From Sphingobacterium kitahiroshimense (lineage in GTDB: Bacteria > Bacteroidota > Bacteroidia > Sphingobacteriales > Sphingobacteriaceae): a stretch of DNA of 64,000 nucleotides. Position numbers and translations under genes: made by a program. Each line of letters begins with the position of its first letter. Position 1 is the stretch's first letter. The DNA is taken from assembly GCF_025961315.1 (NCBI RefSeq), contig NZ_JAOQNK010000001.1, positions 4,526,001-4,590,000 of the forward strand, given 5' to 3'. The notes beneath the pieces were generated by a model. The model searched no databases. It was given only the letters and a program-made list of their open reading frames with translations, and had not been told where the DNA came from. Positions 36,697 to 46,261 of the stretch are shown piece by piece.

Positions 36697-37715
36697 GATT
36701 TAATCTTTGATGTTGCCAAAATTGATTTTAAAGATCTTTTAAATGTTTTTCGAATTTGTTTAGCTGTTACAATTCGCCATTCAAAAAGAGGTAAACGAAA
36801 TAAAAAAAGTATCGATTTAACATGACCTTTTTGTAAAACTAAGTTATACCATCTTTCGAAAAGAGCTATATTGAAGCTAGTTTTATCATAAATTAAAAAC
36901 TGATTGTTACTATTTTTTAAAGTGCAAAGCAATTTAAAACACTTGTCAAGTGTCAATGTAGCATCTTTAAAATTATTCAAAATCATATGAATATCTTCAT
37001 CATTTGACTGAACTCCGAGTTCAAGGAGTTGCTTTCTTTTTAATTTCAGAAGTGCTTCATCAAGTTCTTTACGTTTTTTTATAGAAATATTCGTGTCATG
37101 TATCCGGTATTCTACAAGATACTCTGTAAGATTTTCAATTGGATATAGCGTAGATATTCTAAAAAAAAGGTCATAATCTTCTATTAAAGAGTCTCCTTGA
37201 TACCCATTTACCTCTCTAAATACTTTGGTCCTTATCATTGCTGAAGAATGTACTATAGTATTTTCAAAAAACAAGGTCACTCGAATTTTATTTATTTCAG
37301 AGAAAACATCTAATTTTTCTCCAGTACGTATGCCTTTCTCATTAATAATTAATGCCCTGCTTCCAACAACGGCTAATGCCGAATTATTTTGAAAGGCTTT
37401 AAATTGAGTCATTAGACGATTGGGAAGAGCGAGGTCGTCACTATCCAAAATTGCAATATAGTTACCATTAGCTTCTTTTAATGCTATGTTTCTACTATAA
37501 ATAAGTCCTCTATTTCTATCATTTTCAATGATACGGATCCTTTCATCATTAAATGAATGTGCGATAAGACTCGTATTGTCTGTAGAACCGTCATTTATAA
37601 TTAAGAGTTCAAAGTTTTTAAAAGTTTGGTTTAATACACTTTTTATTGATTCTGAAATGTACTTTGAAGCATTATAGGCTGTCATTAAAACGGTTACTTC
37701 AATTTTATTTTCCAT
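36693..37715 (-). CDS. Glycosyltransferase family 2
   Basis: A 340-residue GT-A enzyme. N-terminal nucleotide-sugar site: VTVLMTAYNASKYISESI, NDGSTDNTS and the DxD-type ILDSDDLALPNRL near 90. The C-terminal third is basic (RKTFKRSLKSIL) and may bind the membrane surface. It overlaps the fucosyltransferase gene by four bases. Donor and acceptor cannot be set. Confidence 0.9.
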   Translation of the reverse strand: MENKIEVTVLMTAYNASKYISESIKSVLNQTFKNFELLIINDGSTDNTSLIAHSFNDERIRIIENDRNRGLIYSRNIALKEANGNYIAILDSDDLALPNRLMTQFKAFQNNSALAVVGSRALIINEKGIRTGEKLDVFSEINKIRVTLFFENTIVHSSAMIRTKVFREVNGYQGDSLIEDYDLFFRISTLYPIENLTEYLVEYRIHDTNISIKKRKELDEALLKLKRKQLLELGVQSNDEDIHMILNNFKDATLTLDKCFKLLCTLKNSNNQFLIYDKTSFNIALFERWYNLVLQKGHVKSILFLFRLPLFEWRIVTAKQIRKTFKRSLKSILATSKIKS

Positions 37716-37803
37716 TTTTAGTTAAACTATAATTTTTAGTTATCTCATTTTTGTAAATAGACTCAAATATCTGTTTAACCATCTGTAAAGATTAAGATAT
37801 TTC

Positions 37804-38679
37804 TTATGTCAAACTTTTTAAGTAAAGTTTACTTCTCTTAAATAAACTGATCGGCAACTTTAATGTCGGTTGTGGAACGGTATGGTTCATTGACAAGATA
37901 AATTCATCGATATTTTTTGCTTTGATATAATCAAGTTTTAACCAACTACAGTCTGGTAAGGGATGAAAATCTAAGTATTCCTTGTAGTTTTCTGAATTTA
38001 AATTACTCCAACTTTCATAAAAAAGCTTCGTATCGAAATCATTAACATGCCCCCAATTTCCTATTTTTTGTTGAATTTCTACGGAATCTCTTGCCCAAGA
38101 CTGATGAATGACATAATAGTCTAAGGTATACACGTTTTGATTAAAAGTCGCACGTGCCTTTGAATAATTTGGACTATTAGTAATCAAATTACAGAGCTCA
38201 TTGTAGGGATTAATAACATAAAATCCTTCTGATGTTTTCTTAAATAATACAATTAATTTGACTCTAAATGTAATTGGCGTTCTCGAAGGATTTTTTAAAA
38301 GATGATTATTTTTTCGTAAAAAAGTTGATAATTTTGAGAAATTATAAAGATACTCATCACTGTCAACTTGTATATGCCAGCCTCCTGTGCCAAGATATTT
38401 AGCTAACATGTTACGTTGTCTCGTTTCAGATTCTAATGGAGGATGGTTTGGAACATAGAAGTTATCACTATAAAATTGGATTTTATTGTTGACATCTAAT
38501 AATTTAATTTCGACAAATATTTCTTCTGGTAGTTCAAAACGATTGCCAGTCCATGTCTTTAGATCTTTATCGTAGCTAATCACAATTATATCTGCATGTT
38601 CATATACCTCCTTAAGAGAAGTTATTATATATCTATAGTCATACGATAAGAGATATCCTATTTTTATTCTTGTGTCCAT
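37804..38679 (-). CDS. Probable glycosyltransferase, GT-A-like
   Basis: A 291-residue protein not matched to a named family with confidence. It has an acidic DxD-like motif in WHIQVDSDEYLYNF near 115 and ESETRQRNMLAKYLGTGG before it, an arrangement found in GT2/GT92-like sugar transferases. No signal peptide or membrane helix. It shares its start with the stop of the bifunctional glycosyltransferase gene (ATG at 38679), so it belongs to the same operon. Confidence 0.6.
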   Translation of the reverse strand: MDTRIKIGYLLSYDYRYIITSLKEVYEHADIIVISYDKDLKTWTGNRFELPEEIFVEIKLLDVNNKIQFYSDNFYVPNHPPLESETRQRNMLAKYLGTGGWHIQVDSDEYLYNFSKLSTFLRKNNHLLKNPSRTPITFRVKLIVLFKKTSEGFYVINPYNELCNLITNSPNYSKARATFNQNVYTLDYYVIHQSWARDSVEIQQKIGNWGHVNDFDTKLFYESWSNLNSENYKEYLDFHPLPDCSWLKLDYIKAKNIDEFILSMNHTVPQPTLKLPISLFKRSKLYLKSLT

Positions 38680-40706
38680 TAAAATTTTCCTTCTATTTCT
38701 TTAATTTTATTAAATAACTCGTCTTTTGAAAATGGTTTTAGACTATCTTCAGAATTACTTTGTAATTTTTTCCATAGATTTTTATTTGTATATAGTTGAA
38801 TAATCTTCTCAGCAAATTCTTTTGCATCTTCTGCTAGCAAGACGTTCTTGTTGTCAATAAGCTCCATCCCTTCAGCTCCAATTTTACTTGTGACTACAGG
38901 GAGGTAGTATTCAAAAGCTTGTCCTATTTTACCTTTTACTCCCGCACCGTAGCGAAGTGGTGCGATCATAATTCTATTATTTAAGAATTGTGAAGTAACA
39001 TCTGGAACATACCCATGAAAAATAACTTTTGGATGAGATCTGGTAATTTTTAAATTTACATCACCAACGATATTGAGTAATATTTCTGGATGTGTTTGCC
39101 AAACTAGTGGCATAATCTCATCAATCATAAATTGTACCGAATCTATATTGGGATGGTGATGTGAACCAATAAAGAGCAGTCCACTTCTGTCGTCAAATAT
39201 GGGAATATTTTCGGTATTTACTTTTGGGTAATGAATATTTGAAATAATGACCATTTTTTCATTCGAACAGAATTTTTCCATGTACTTACCTTCCTCTTTA
39301 GAAATTGGTATGACTACATCTGCGGTTCTTGACGCTATAGTTTCATTTTTTAATGCATTTTTATATGCTTTTTTTAATGAGCTGTTTTTCTCATTGTTTT
39401 GCATTGCTCTTTGAAAACGTAGATGACTAATGTCTACCATGTCGTAGATGAGTATTTTTGGTTTTAAAATACTAGAAATCTTTTTATAGTATTTAGTGAA
39501 AACATCTGCTGTATAAAACCAGCTAATTGCAGTGTTTTCTGAAAATTTTCTAAGAAATTTTATAAGATCTCTATTCGGCAAGTATTCGTAAAAAGTACAC
39601 ACACCCAGTTTCTGAAAATATTCTAAGTAAGAATTAGTAATTCGATTTTTTGGAGCGATCAATGTAACATGATAATTAAGGTTTTTATATGCCTTTATAA
39701 TTTCTGTAAGTCTTAATTCTCCTGAGTTATTGTCATACGCGGGAAGTTTGTTATAAAAGAAAATTATACTTTTGTTTCCACATAGTTCTATTAATCTCTG
39801 ATCAGTAGTTTCTGCTTGAATTTTATTTATTTCTATTCCCCACTTTTGTTTAAATAACTTTAAATTTTTTGCAAAAAGTTCTTGTTTTTTTGTCAGGGTC
39901 TCTTCTTTTTTTGCATTGTAACTTACTCCATTAAAATGTACAATTTGTGAAAAAGGAGTATAATAAATATCTTTTCCTTGACGATATTTAAGATCGAAGC
40001 AAAGATCTGTTTCTTCAAAATAAGCTGGAGCAAACTGTATATCAAACCTATTAAGTTCATTATTGTCTTTATGCTTTTTAAACAAAATACTACACCCAGA
40101 GCAATAATCTACTTGGTATATATAGTTTACTTCCGGATAATAGTGTTCTTTCTTAACAATTTGGCTGATGGTGCAATCTTTCGTGAAAACACAACCCGCT
40201 TCCTGTAAACTACCGTCTTGATTTAACAATTTTGATCCCACTGCTCCAACGTTGTCGTATGTTGTAAATACGTAATATAATTCATCTAAAAAACCCTTAG
40301 AAACAATTGTATCATTATTAAGTAAATAGATATACTCGCCATTTGCTAGGTTGATAGCTTTGTTGACACTATTTAAGAAACCAATATTTTCAGTATTATT
40401 TACGATATGTATATTTTTAATAAAAGAGAAATCGAATTTTTCACTACTATTATCATTAACAAGAATAATTTCAAAACTTATATCAGGTAAGTTTTGAAAA
40501 ATTGATTTCAAACATTCCCAGGTGTAGTTCTGCTGATTATAGTATGGAATAATAATGGTGACGATCGGTTTATCATAAATAGGAAAAACAATCTCTTTAA
40601 AAACAGGTTTTGAGGGAATTTCAGTTGTAAATCTTTGATCTTTTTTAAGTTCTTTAATGTAATATTGTTTGTTGATCCAGTATTTTACGCTTTTTTTAAG
40701 TCCCAT
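38679..40706 (-). CDS. Bifunctional glycosyltransferase, GT2 fused to GT4
   Basis: A 675-residue two-domain enzyme. Residues about 45-290 form a GT2 domain (VTIIIPYYNQQNYTWECL, NENIGFLNSVN-like segment, LLNNDTIVSKGFLDEL). From about 310 a GT-B domain follows (PAYDNNSGELRLTEI, LLFIGSHHHPNIDSVQF, PLRYGAGVKGKIGQAFEY), i.e. a GT4/GT1-like transferase. It could add two successive sugars to a growing chain. It heads an operon with the following genes; a 50-bp element repeated elsewhere in the cluster lies upstream. Confidence 0.88.
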   Translation of the reverse strand: MGLKKSVKYWINKQYYIKELKKDQRFTTEIPSKPVFKEIVFPIYDKPIVTIIIPYYNQQNYTWECLKSIFQNLPDISFEIILVNDNSSEKFDFSFIKNIHIVNNTENIGFLNSVNKAINLANGEYIYLLNNDTIVSKGFLDELYYVFTTYDNVGAVGSKLLNQDGSLQEAGCVFTKDCTISQIVKKEHYYPEVNYIYQVDYCSGCSILFKKHKDNNELNRFDIQFAPAYFEETDLCFDLKYRQGKDIYYTPFSQIVHFNGVSYNAKKEETLTKKQELFAKNLKLFKQKWGIEINKIQAETTDQRLIELCGNKSIIFFYNKLPAYDNNSGELRLTEIIKAYKNLNYHVTLIAPKNRITNSYLEYFQKLGVCTFYEYLPNRDLIKFLRKFSENTAISWFYTADVFTKYYKKISSILKPKILIYDMVDISHLRFQRAMQNNEKNSSLKKAYKNALKNETIASRTADVVIPISKEEGKYMEKFCSNEKMVIISNIHYPKVNTENIPIFDDRSGLLFIGSHHHPNIDSVQFMIDEIMPLVWQTHPEILLNIVGDVNLKITRSHPKVIFHGYVPDVTSQFLNNRIMIAPLRYGAGVKGKIGQAFEYYLPVVTSKIGAEGMELIDNKNVLLAEDAKEFAEKIIQLYTNKNLWKKLQSNSEDSLKPFSKDELFNKIKEIEGKF

Positions 40707-40749
40707 GAAGTTTATTTTACTTGAATATTTTTGGATTAAAATATAAAGT

Positions 40750-40777
40750 CTCGTATGATATATTATATCATAACGAG
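40750..40777. promoter_or_regulatory. Hairpin in the leader of the bifunctional glycosyltransferase gene
   Basis: CTCG-TATGATAT / ATATCATA-aCGAG forms a long AT-rich stem with a tiny loop. It overlaps the left end of the repeated 50-bp element. Followed by no T-tract; could be a leader RNA structure. Confidence 0.4.
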
Positions 40778-40820
40778 CAGTATCTTTTTTATGTTACAAT
40801 ATTAATGTTAATTAATGTAA
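40771..40820. repeat. 50-bp intergenic element, copy A
   Basis: Matches 42843-42892 in 42 of 50 positions without gaps. On the minus strand it lies 65 bases before the start of the bifunctional glycosyltransferase. It contains ATGTTACAA and TTAATTAATGTAA blocks that are identical in both copies. Confidence 0.7.
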
Positions 40821-40938
40821 ATATTAATTTTGATTAGAAATTTATACTGTTATCATGTGTAATACTTCAAAATGTAAATAAGAAACAAAATTAAATTGTT
40901 TATTTTTGGTTAGATTAAAAAAGTGAATTATTGGTGTG

Positions 40939-41937
40939 ATGAGTATCCGTAAAAAAAAGCTTATTCTGGGAATGCCTAGAACTTTCAGTACTTACAAGGT
41001 TATTATTGATAGGTTGGAACAATTAGGTTATGATGTAATTGATATAAGCTACGATAACGATTTTTTTAAGTATAAAAATTTATGGGATCGTTTTATTAAT
41101 CTTGTTCGGAAGATAATCTTAAATGATAAGGGTTATAAAAGTAAATTAAGATTCGAATCCTTAGGCTCCTCCATATTAAATAAATTGAAACATATAGATG
41201 GTAAAGCTGACTATTGCTTATTAATTCGGGCTGATATTTATCCAAGAAATGTTATAAAAGAGATCTTATTGAAGTCAAATAAAACTATTGCCTATCAATG
41301 GGATGGGGTAGATAGATTTCCTGCAATTAAAGACTTAATAGATTTATTCGATCGTTTTTATATCTTTGATAAGAAGGATGCTAATTTAATTCAAGGAAAT
41401 TATTTAGAAACCACAAATTTTTATTTTAATCATCTTGATGATAAAAGGGTTAGTCCTAAACTCAATACTTTTTTTTTCGTTGGGAGTTTTATAAAATGCA
41501 GGTGGGACGAAATACAGGCCACCTCCAACTTAATACTTCAAAATTTAGGAATACCAAATTTTATTCTATATACTAATGATAACACAATCATAAATAATAA
41601 TAGTTTTGAAGGTATATCTTTTATAACAACTCCTATAAGTTATGAAGATACTATTAAGTTAACATTAGAACATCATATTTTAGTAGATTTCTTGACTAAG
41701 GTACATGCAGGTCTATCGTTTAGAATTTTTGAAGCAATTGGTTATAGAAGGAAACTAATAACCAATAATTCTGACGTTAAAAGTTATGACTTTTATCATC
41801 CTGATAATATTTATATTCTGGGGGAAGAGAACCGTACAATAAGTGACTTTATAAAATCTCCATATTTTGATATTGACGAAGAAATAATTTCCAAGTATAG
41901 TTTTGATAATTGGATTAAAAATATACTTGAAAATTAA
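40939..41937 (+). CDS. Probable glycosyltransferase, CgeB-like
   Basis: About 332 residues from the ATG at 40939 (a GTG one codon upstream is also open). No named family is certain. The C-terminal part has ILVDFLTKVHAGLSFRIFEAIGYRR, then KLITNN, the donor-site layout of GT-B enzymes such as CgeB-like proteins; the middle contains IAYQWDGVDRF. It is the only plus-strand gene of the polysaccharide cluster and is divergent from the bifunctional glycosyltransferase. Confidence 0.6.
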   Translation: MSIRKKKLILGMPRTFSTYKVIIDRLEQLGYDVIDISYDNDFFKYKNLWDRFINLVRKIILNDKGYKSKLRFESLGSSILNKLKHIDGKADYCLLIRADIYPRNVIKEILLKSNKTIAYQWDGVDRFPAIKDLIDLFDRFYIFDKKDANLIQGNYLETTNFYFNHLDDKRVSPKLNTFFFVGSFIKCRWDEIQATSNLILQNLGIPNFILYTNDNTIINNNSFEGISFITTPISYEDTIKLTLEHHILVDFLTKVHAGLSFRIFEAIGYRRKLITNNSDVKSYDFYHPDNIYILGEENRTISDFIKSPYFDIDEEIISKYSFDNWIKNILEN

Positions 41938-41975
41938 CATGATTGTAAATCACTTATTCCTACTATACCTAGCTT

Positions 41976-42809
41976 TTAAGCATTCTCAACTGACCTTAGA
42001 TCATGTAAATATTGACTGATACCCATTTGACATGAAAAAGAATTTGAGCTAAGTGTTTCTTGCATTATAATGTCATTTTCTAAAAGTTTATCTCGACTAG
42101 CAAAAGGATGCCAGATATGGTAAGTGATTCCTCCGAATTTTATAAACTGTTTTCTAAGATTCATTTTTAAAAAACGAATTACTAATTCCTCATCTTCTCT
42201 TCCCCAGCCACTAATTCTCTCATTGTATCCGTTCACTTTAATAAAATCATCTTTCCAAAAGGCCATATTACATCCTTTTGTATATGACCTGTATTTACCT
42301 CTTACTTTATAACGACTAGATAGAAAACGCATTAAAAAGTGATTTCTAGTTCTGTTGAGAGATGCTGTAGATATTTTATTTAGTTCTTTAACCGGAGGAA
42401 CTATAGATGAAGATAATATTTTTTTTGAGTTTACTTCAGTAATTAAAGCGCGACTACCTGTAACAAAATGGTTTTTCTTAGCGAGATAAAGATGATCTGT
42501 TATAAAATGCGGGTGCATGATAATATCTCCATCTATTTGCACGATATAATTACCTTCCGCTTTAGAAATTGCTTTATTGCGAATTTGGGAGAGTCTAAAA
42601 CCATTGTCTTCATGCCAGACATGTTTAATTTGAATCTTATTTTTGGCAATAAAATTACGAATTACTTCCTCTGTTTCTGCACTAGATCCATCATCTGCAA
42701 TTATAATTTCAAACGGTTTCGTTAAAAGATTTAAAGCACTAGATAGACAAAGGTGTAAAGCCTGAGGCCAATTATAGGTTGAAATTATTAAACTGATACG
42801 TATATCCAT
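41976..42809 (-). CDS. Glycosyltransferase family 2 with galactosyltransferase C-terminal domain
   Basis: A 277-residue enzyme with a GT2 start (ISLIISTYNWPQALHLCL, ADDGSSAETEEV, QIDGDIIMHPHF) and a C-terminal Glyco_transf_7C motif (GCNMAFWKDDFIKVNGYNE then WGREDEELVIRF), as in chondroitin and beta-1,4-galactosyl transferases. It probably adds galactose or N-acetylhexosamine. It lies between the convergent CgeB-like gene and the GT4 gene; copy B of the repeated element lies just upstream. Confidence 0.9.
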   Translation of the reverse strand: MDIRISLIISTYNWPQALHLCLSSALNLLTKPFEIIIADDGSSAETEEVIRNFIAKNKIQIKHVWHEDNGFRLSQIRNKAISKAEGNYIVQIDGDIIMHPHFITDHLYLAKKNHFVTGSRALITEVNSKKILSSSIVPPVKELNKISTASLNRTRNHFLMRFLSSRYKVRGKYRSYTKGCNMAFWKDDFIKVNGYNERISGWGREDEELVIRFLKMNLRKQFIKFGGITYHIWHPFASRDKLLENDIIMQETLSSNSFSCQMGISQYLHDLRSVENA

Positions 42810-42842
42810 ACTATGTGCATTATTACCTCATTTTTATATATA

Positions 42843-42892
42843 TAACGAGGTATGTCTTCTTTATGTTACAAAAATAGTGTTAATTAATGTAA
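42843..42892. repeat. 50-bp intergenic element, copy B
   Basis: Second copy of the element at 40771-40820 (42/50 identical). Reading on the minus strand it ends 34 bases before the start of the GT2/7C gene. An imperfect ACCTC...GAGGT hairpin overlaps its left end, comparable with the hairpin at copy A. Confidence 0.7.
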
Positions 42893-42936
42893 AATCTATT
42901 TTCAACCGAAAAATGATTGTCTACGGTCGAAATTTT

Positions 42937-44040
42937 CTAATTTAGGGTGCGCGTACCCTTTAAAATATAATCTTCGAGGTTCTTGTAGATTATATTTTTA
43001 TCAAAAGACTCTAGGATAAATTTCCGGCCTGATATACCCATTTCTTTTCGAAGCTTAATGTCTTGAAGTTTTTTGATTTTCTCCACCATTTGTGGAATAC
43101 TATTTACTTCCGTTAAAAAGCCAGAGATGTTATCCTTTACTAATTCAGGATTGCTACTATTGTTAAAAGCTATAATGGGCTTTTCTGCTAGAGAAGCCTC
43201 TGCTAGTACATATCCAAAACCCTCCCATAGTGAACTTAATATAAAAATATCAATATCAACTAAAAAGCTCCTCGGGGAATCTGTGAATCCTAGAAAATGA
43301 ACATTCTTATCTGTACCCTTTTCTATATTATAAGTTTTTAATTCGCTTTCCAGCTCACCTTTACCTGTAATGTAAATCTGATGTTTAATCTGTAGTCTGG
43401 TTAATTCTACAGAGAGATCGATTAAAAACTTCTGATTCTTTTGTGGAGCAAGTCTTGCTAGATTTCCTATAATTAATGAATCATCTTTGCGATCGGGAAC
43501 TATTTTTTTATAAACTAATTGATCAAATTTTTGAAAATCGATAGGGTTGTAAATTACTCTAATTTTTTCTTTTGGAAACAGTTGAGGATTATTTGCTAAT
43601 ATCGTTTCTCGAGTTGCATAGGAATTTGCTAGCACATCAGTGATATAGTTGCCAAAAATACGTTGATTTAGAAATGTATTTTTGATAGGAATAGCAGATC
43701 CTCTTCGGTATATAATACGAGGAACTCCTGCACTATGAGCGGCGTAAGCGGCAATTTTTAAATCTCTCGGATTATTGATTAATACGACTTCAATCTGTAA
43801 CTTTTCAAATGTCGAAGTCAAATAGCACCTCTTTACCGGATTTAGAAAACTAAGATTAGTTAAATGGACTTCAATATATGTGATTGCAGGGAATTCAAGT
43901 AGCTTTGTTTCTAATTTACTGTTCTTTGAACCAAAAAAATAAACATCATGACCAAGCTTCGCAAAATGTACTGCAGATTCAAAATGCCATTTCTCACCTC
44001 CGCCCCACGTCTCTATCGAATTAAAAAAACCTATTCTCAT
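42937..44040 (-). CDS. Glycosyltransferase family 4
   Basis: A 367-residue GT-B enzyme: MRIGFFNSIETWGGGEKW at the N-terminus, IGNLARLAPQKNQKFLIDL in the middle, and the donor-site SLWEGFGYVLAEASLAEKPI near 275. It adds a sugar to the LPS core or a surface glycan. It overlaps the upstream GT4 gene by 4 bases (ATGA), so the two are translationally coupled. Confidence 0.92.
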   Translation of the reverse strand: MRIGFFNSIETWGGGEKWHFESAVHFAKLGHDVYFFGSKNSKLETKLLEFPAITYIEVHLTNLSFLNPVKRCYLTSTFEKLQIEVVLINNPRDLKIAAYAAHSAGVPRIIYRRGSAIPIKNTFLNQRIFGNYITDVLANSYATRETILANNPQLFPKEKIRVIYNPIDFQKFDQLVYKKIVPDRKDDSLIIGNLARLAPQKNQKFLIDLSVELTRLQIKHQIYITGKGELESELKTYNIEKGTDKNVHFLGFTDSPRSFLVDIDIFILSSLWEGFGYVLAEASLAEKPIIAFNNSSNPELVKDNISGFLTEVNSIPQMVEKIKKLQDIKLRKEMGISGRKFILESFDKNIIYKNLEDYILKGTRTLN

Positions 44041-45155
44041 TTACTAATTTTTTTGTAAAGATTCATCCATTGAGCAGCCAATATTTCGTCATTGAACTGT
44101 TGTGCATACGCTAATCCTTTTTGACTCATGATCTCCTGTCGTTCCGGTGAATTCAAAATACTATCTATACTTAAGGAAAGTTGATTTATATCATTCGGAT
44201 CAATATAGTGGGAGAATGGTCCTCCAGCTTCAGGAAAAACGCCGGAATTTGTTGTGATGACAGGCGTTCCACTATATAATGCTTCAATGATAGGTATTCC
44301 AAATCCTTCAAAAATGGAAGGATAAACAAATATTTTAGCAATGCTATAGAGGACCGATAATTCATTCATTGTCAATCCTTGTAAAAAGATTATGCGATTT
44401 TCCATATTATGAGCCGCAACGTACGATCTTATTTCCTTAGCATAAGCAGTCTGTTTACCAACTATAACTAAAGGAATATCTTTATCTTTAATTGCCTGGA
44501 CAATTGAAAAAGCATTTTTACGAGGCTCGATTGTACCTACATTCAATATGAATTCGTTGGGAAGACCCAACTTCTTAATTAAGTTTTGCTTTTCTTCTTC
44601 CGATTTAACAGATTTAAATGATTCATGACATCCTTGGTAGATGACTTTGATCTTGTCTTTAGAAATGTGAAAAAAATCAACAATATCTAATTTGGTTTGT
44701 TCACTTATCGCTACAATTTGATCTGCATGCTCGCATGCATATTTAAATTTCTTATGGTAAAGCGCACGGTCAATCTTTTTATATAGTTCAGGATAGCGAA
44801 TAAAAATCAAATCATGAATTGTCACGACAGATTTAATGGATGTTTTATCTAGACCTATTGGGATCTCTCCGGAAAGACCGTGATAAATATCAATCTGATC
44901 ATGTTCTAAATCCTTAACAATACGGTTAGAACGCCAATTACTTGGTAAGGTACGATTTATAAAGCCAGAGGGACGTTTAATAATATGATCTGGAACTAGA
45001 CTATTATAGTGATATTTTCCAGTTTGTGGTGTGTAAAGGAGGTATTCTATCTCAGGATTATTAGCACGTAATATGCGAATTAAATCACGGCTGTAGTTCC
45101 CTAGCCCTGTGTGATTATTAAAAAATCGCTTTGCATCAAATCCTATTCTTAACAT
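44037..45155 (-). CDS. Glycosyltransferase family 4 (mannosyltransferase-like)
   Basis: A 372-residue GT4 enzyme. N-terminal GFDAKRFFNNHTGLGNYSRDL and IDIYHGLSGEIP, central VGTIEPRKN, and C-terminal PSIFEGFGIPIIEALYSGTPVIT with the E-x7-E pair. The FNNHTGLGNYSR motif is common in WbaZ-like mannosyltransferases; donor is not certain. It lies 80 bases downstream of the GT9 gene on the same strand. Confidence 0.92.
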   Translation of the reverse strand: MLRIGFDAKRFFNNHTGLGNYSRDLIRILRANNPEIEYLLYTPQTGKYHYNSLVPDHIIKRPSGFINRTLPSNWRSNRIVKDLEHDQIDIYHGLSGEIPIGLDKTSIKSVVTIHDLIFIRYPELYKKIDRALYHKKFKYACEHADQIVAISEQTKLDIVDFFHISKDKIKVIYQGCHESFKSVKSEEEKQNLIKKLGLPNEFILNVGTIEPRKNAFSIVQAIKDKDIPLVIVGKQTAYAKEIRSYVAAHNMENRIIFLQGLTMNELSVLYSIAKIFVYPSIFEGFGIPIIEALYSGTPVITTNSGVFPEAGGPFSHYIDPNDINQLSLSIDSILNSPERQEIMSQKGLAYAQQFNDEILAAQWMNLYKKISK

Positions 45156-45235
45156 TTTATTACTTGTATATTGTCTTATTTTAGATGTTACTTAAAGTGG
45201 GTAAAAGTATTATTCGATTATCTGTAAATTCAAAT

Positions 45236-46261
45236 TTAGATAATTTGTTTTATTTTGTTAATAATCATTTCCGAAGAGACTAAATCAATTGCTTCCTTAC
45301 CATCACAATCACAGGGCTTATTCCCATATATTGAATTTGGTCTATTAGGATGTTCTACCTGAACACAATCTTCTATGGATTGTCCATAACCAAGAAATCC
45401 CGCAAAAGGGTGGGTAGCACCCCACACGGACAAGCAACGAACACCCATTAAAGAAGCCATATGCATACCTGAAGAATCCATACTGATCATTAAGTCTAAA
45501 TTAGAAATAATAACAAGTTCTTCTTTAAGATTGAAACGACCAATTGTACTGTGGACACTGGGATATAGTGCTTGCCATTTTTCAGCTTGTGCTTGTTCCA
45601 ATTTCCCTCCGCCAAATATGAATGTGTCAAAGTTGTTCTGAGATAAGAAAGCAATTATTTCCTGCATTTTTGGAAGAGGAAAGACTTTATAGGAGTGTTG
45701 TGCAAATGGGGCGATCCCAATTTTTCTGCTTTCATCATCCGAAAATAAAGCATGTGCTAAGTTGGGTAATGCCAACTTAGTAGGCTCTAATTTATTCTGC
45801 AATATAAATTTAAAACCAAGATCACGAAATACATCGGCATAACGTTCAACAGTCGGTTTTAACGGTTTCAAAACCTTATTTTGAAATCGGGTAAGTGCTT
45901 TTTTTTCTTTTCGGCCTTTGTCCAATTGCTTGACCACAAGTCCCGATACTTTAAAAAGAACTGCTAAAATTCGAGATCTTAAATTAAAATGTAGATCAGC
46001 AACTGCATCGGCACCATAAGAAGTTAATTCTCTTTTTAGATTGACAATACCTTTTAAACCCTTATGTTGTTCTTTGGGATTAAAAGGATGGAATTGTACA
46101 TTCGGAATACCTTCAAAAAAAGCCTTAAAAGGTGGACGGGTTACCATAATAATCGTTACAGCAGGGTACTGTTGCACAAATTCCTTCAAGACTGAAGCAA
46201 CCATGGCAACATCTCCCATGGCAGAGAAGCGCGTAACAATTATTTTGGATGGTAAAGACAT
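45236..46261 (-). CDS. Glycosyltransferase family 9 (heptosyltransferase-like)
   Basis: A 341-residue GT9 protein: KIIVTRFSAMGDVAMVASVL at the N-terminus (the ADP-heptose transferase fold motif), IGIAPFAQHSYKVFPLPKM in the middle and the donor-site SMDSSGMHMASLMGVRCLSVWGATHP near 275. It likely adds heptose or a similar sugar to the LPS inner core. Its ATG overlaps the DUF4254 stop, which indicates coupled translation. Confidence 0.92.
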   Translation of the reverse strand: MSLPSKIIVTRFSAMGDVAMVASVLKEFVQQYPAVTIIMVTRPPFKAFFEGIPNVQFHPFNPKEQHKGLKGIVNLKRELTSYGADAVADLHFNLRSRILAVLFKVSGLVVKQLDKGRKEKKALTRFQNKVLKPLKPTVERYADVFRDLGFKFILQNKLEPTKLALPNLAHALFSDDESRKIGIAPFAQHSYKVFPLPKMQEIIAFLSQNNFDTFIFGGGKLEQAQAEKWQALYPSVHSTIGRFNLKEELVIISNLDLMISMDSSGMHMASLMGVRCLSVWGATHPFAGFLGYGQSIEDCVQVEHPNRPNSIYGNKPCDCDGKEAIDLVSSEMIINKIKQII

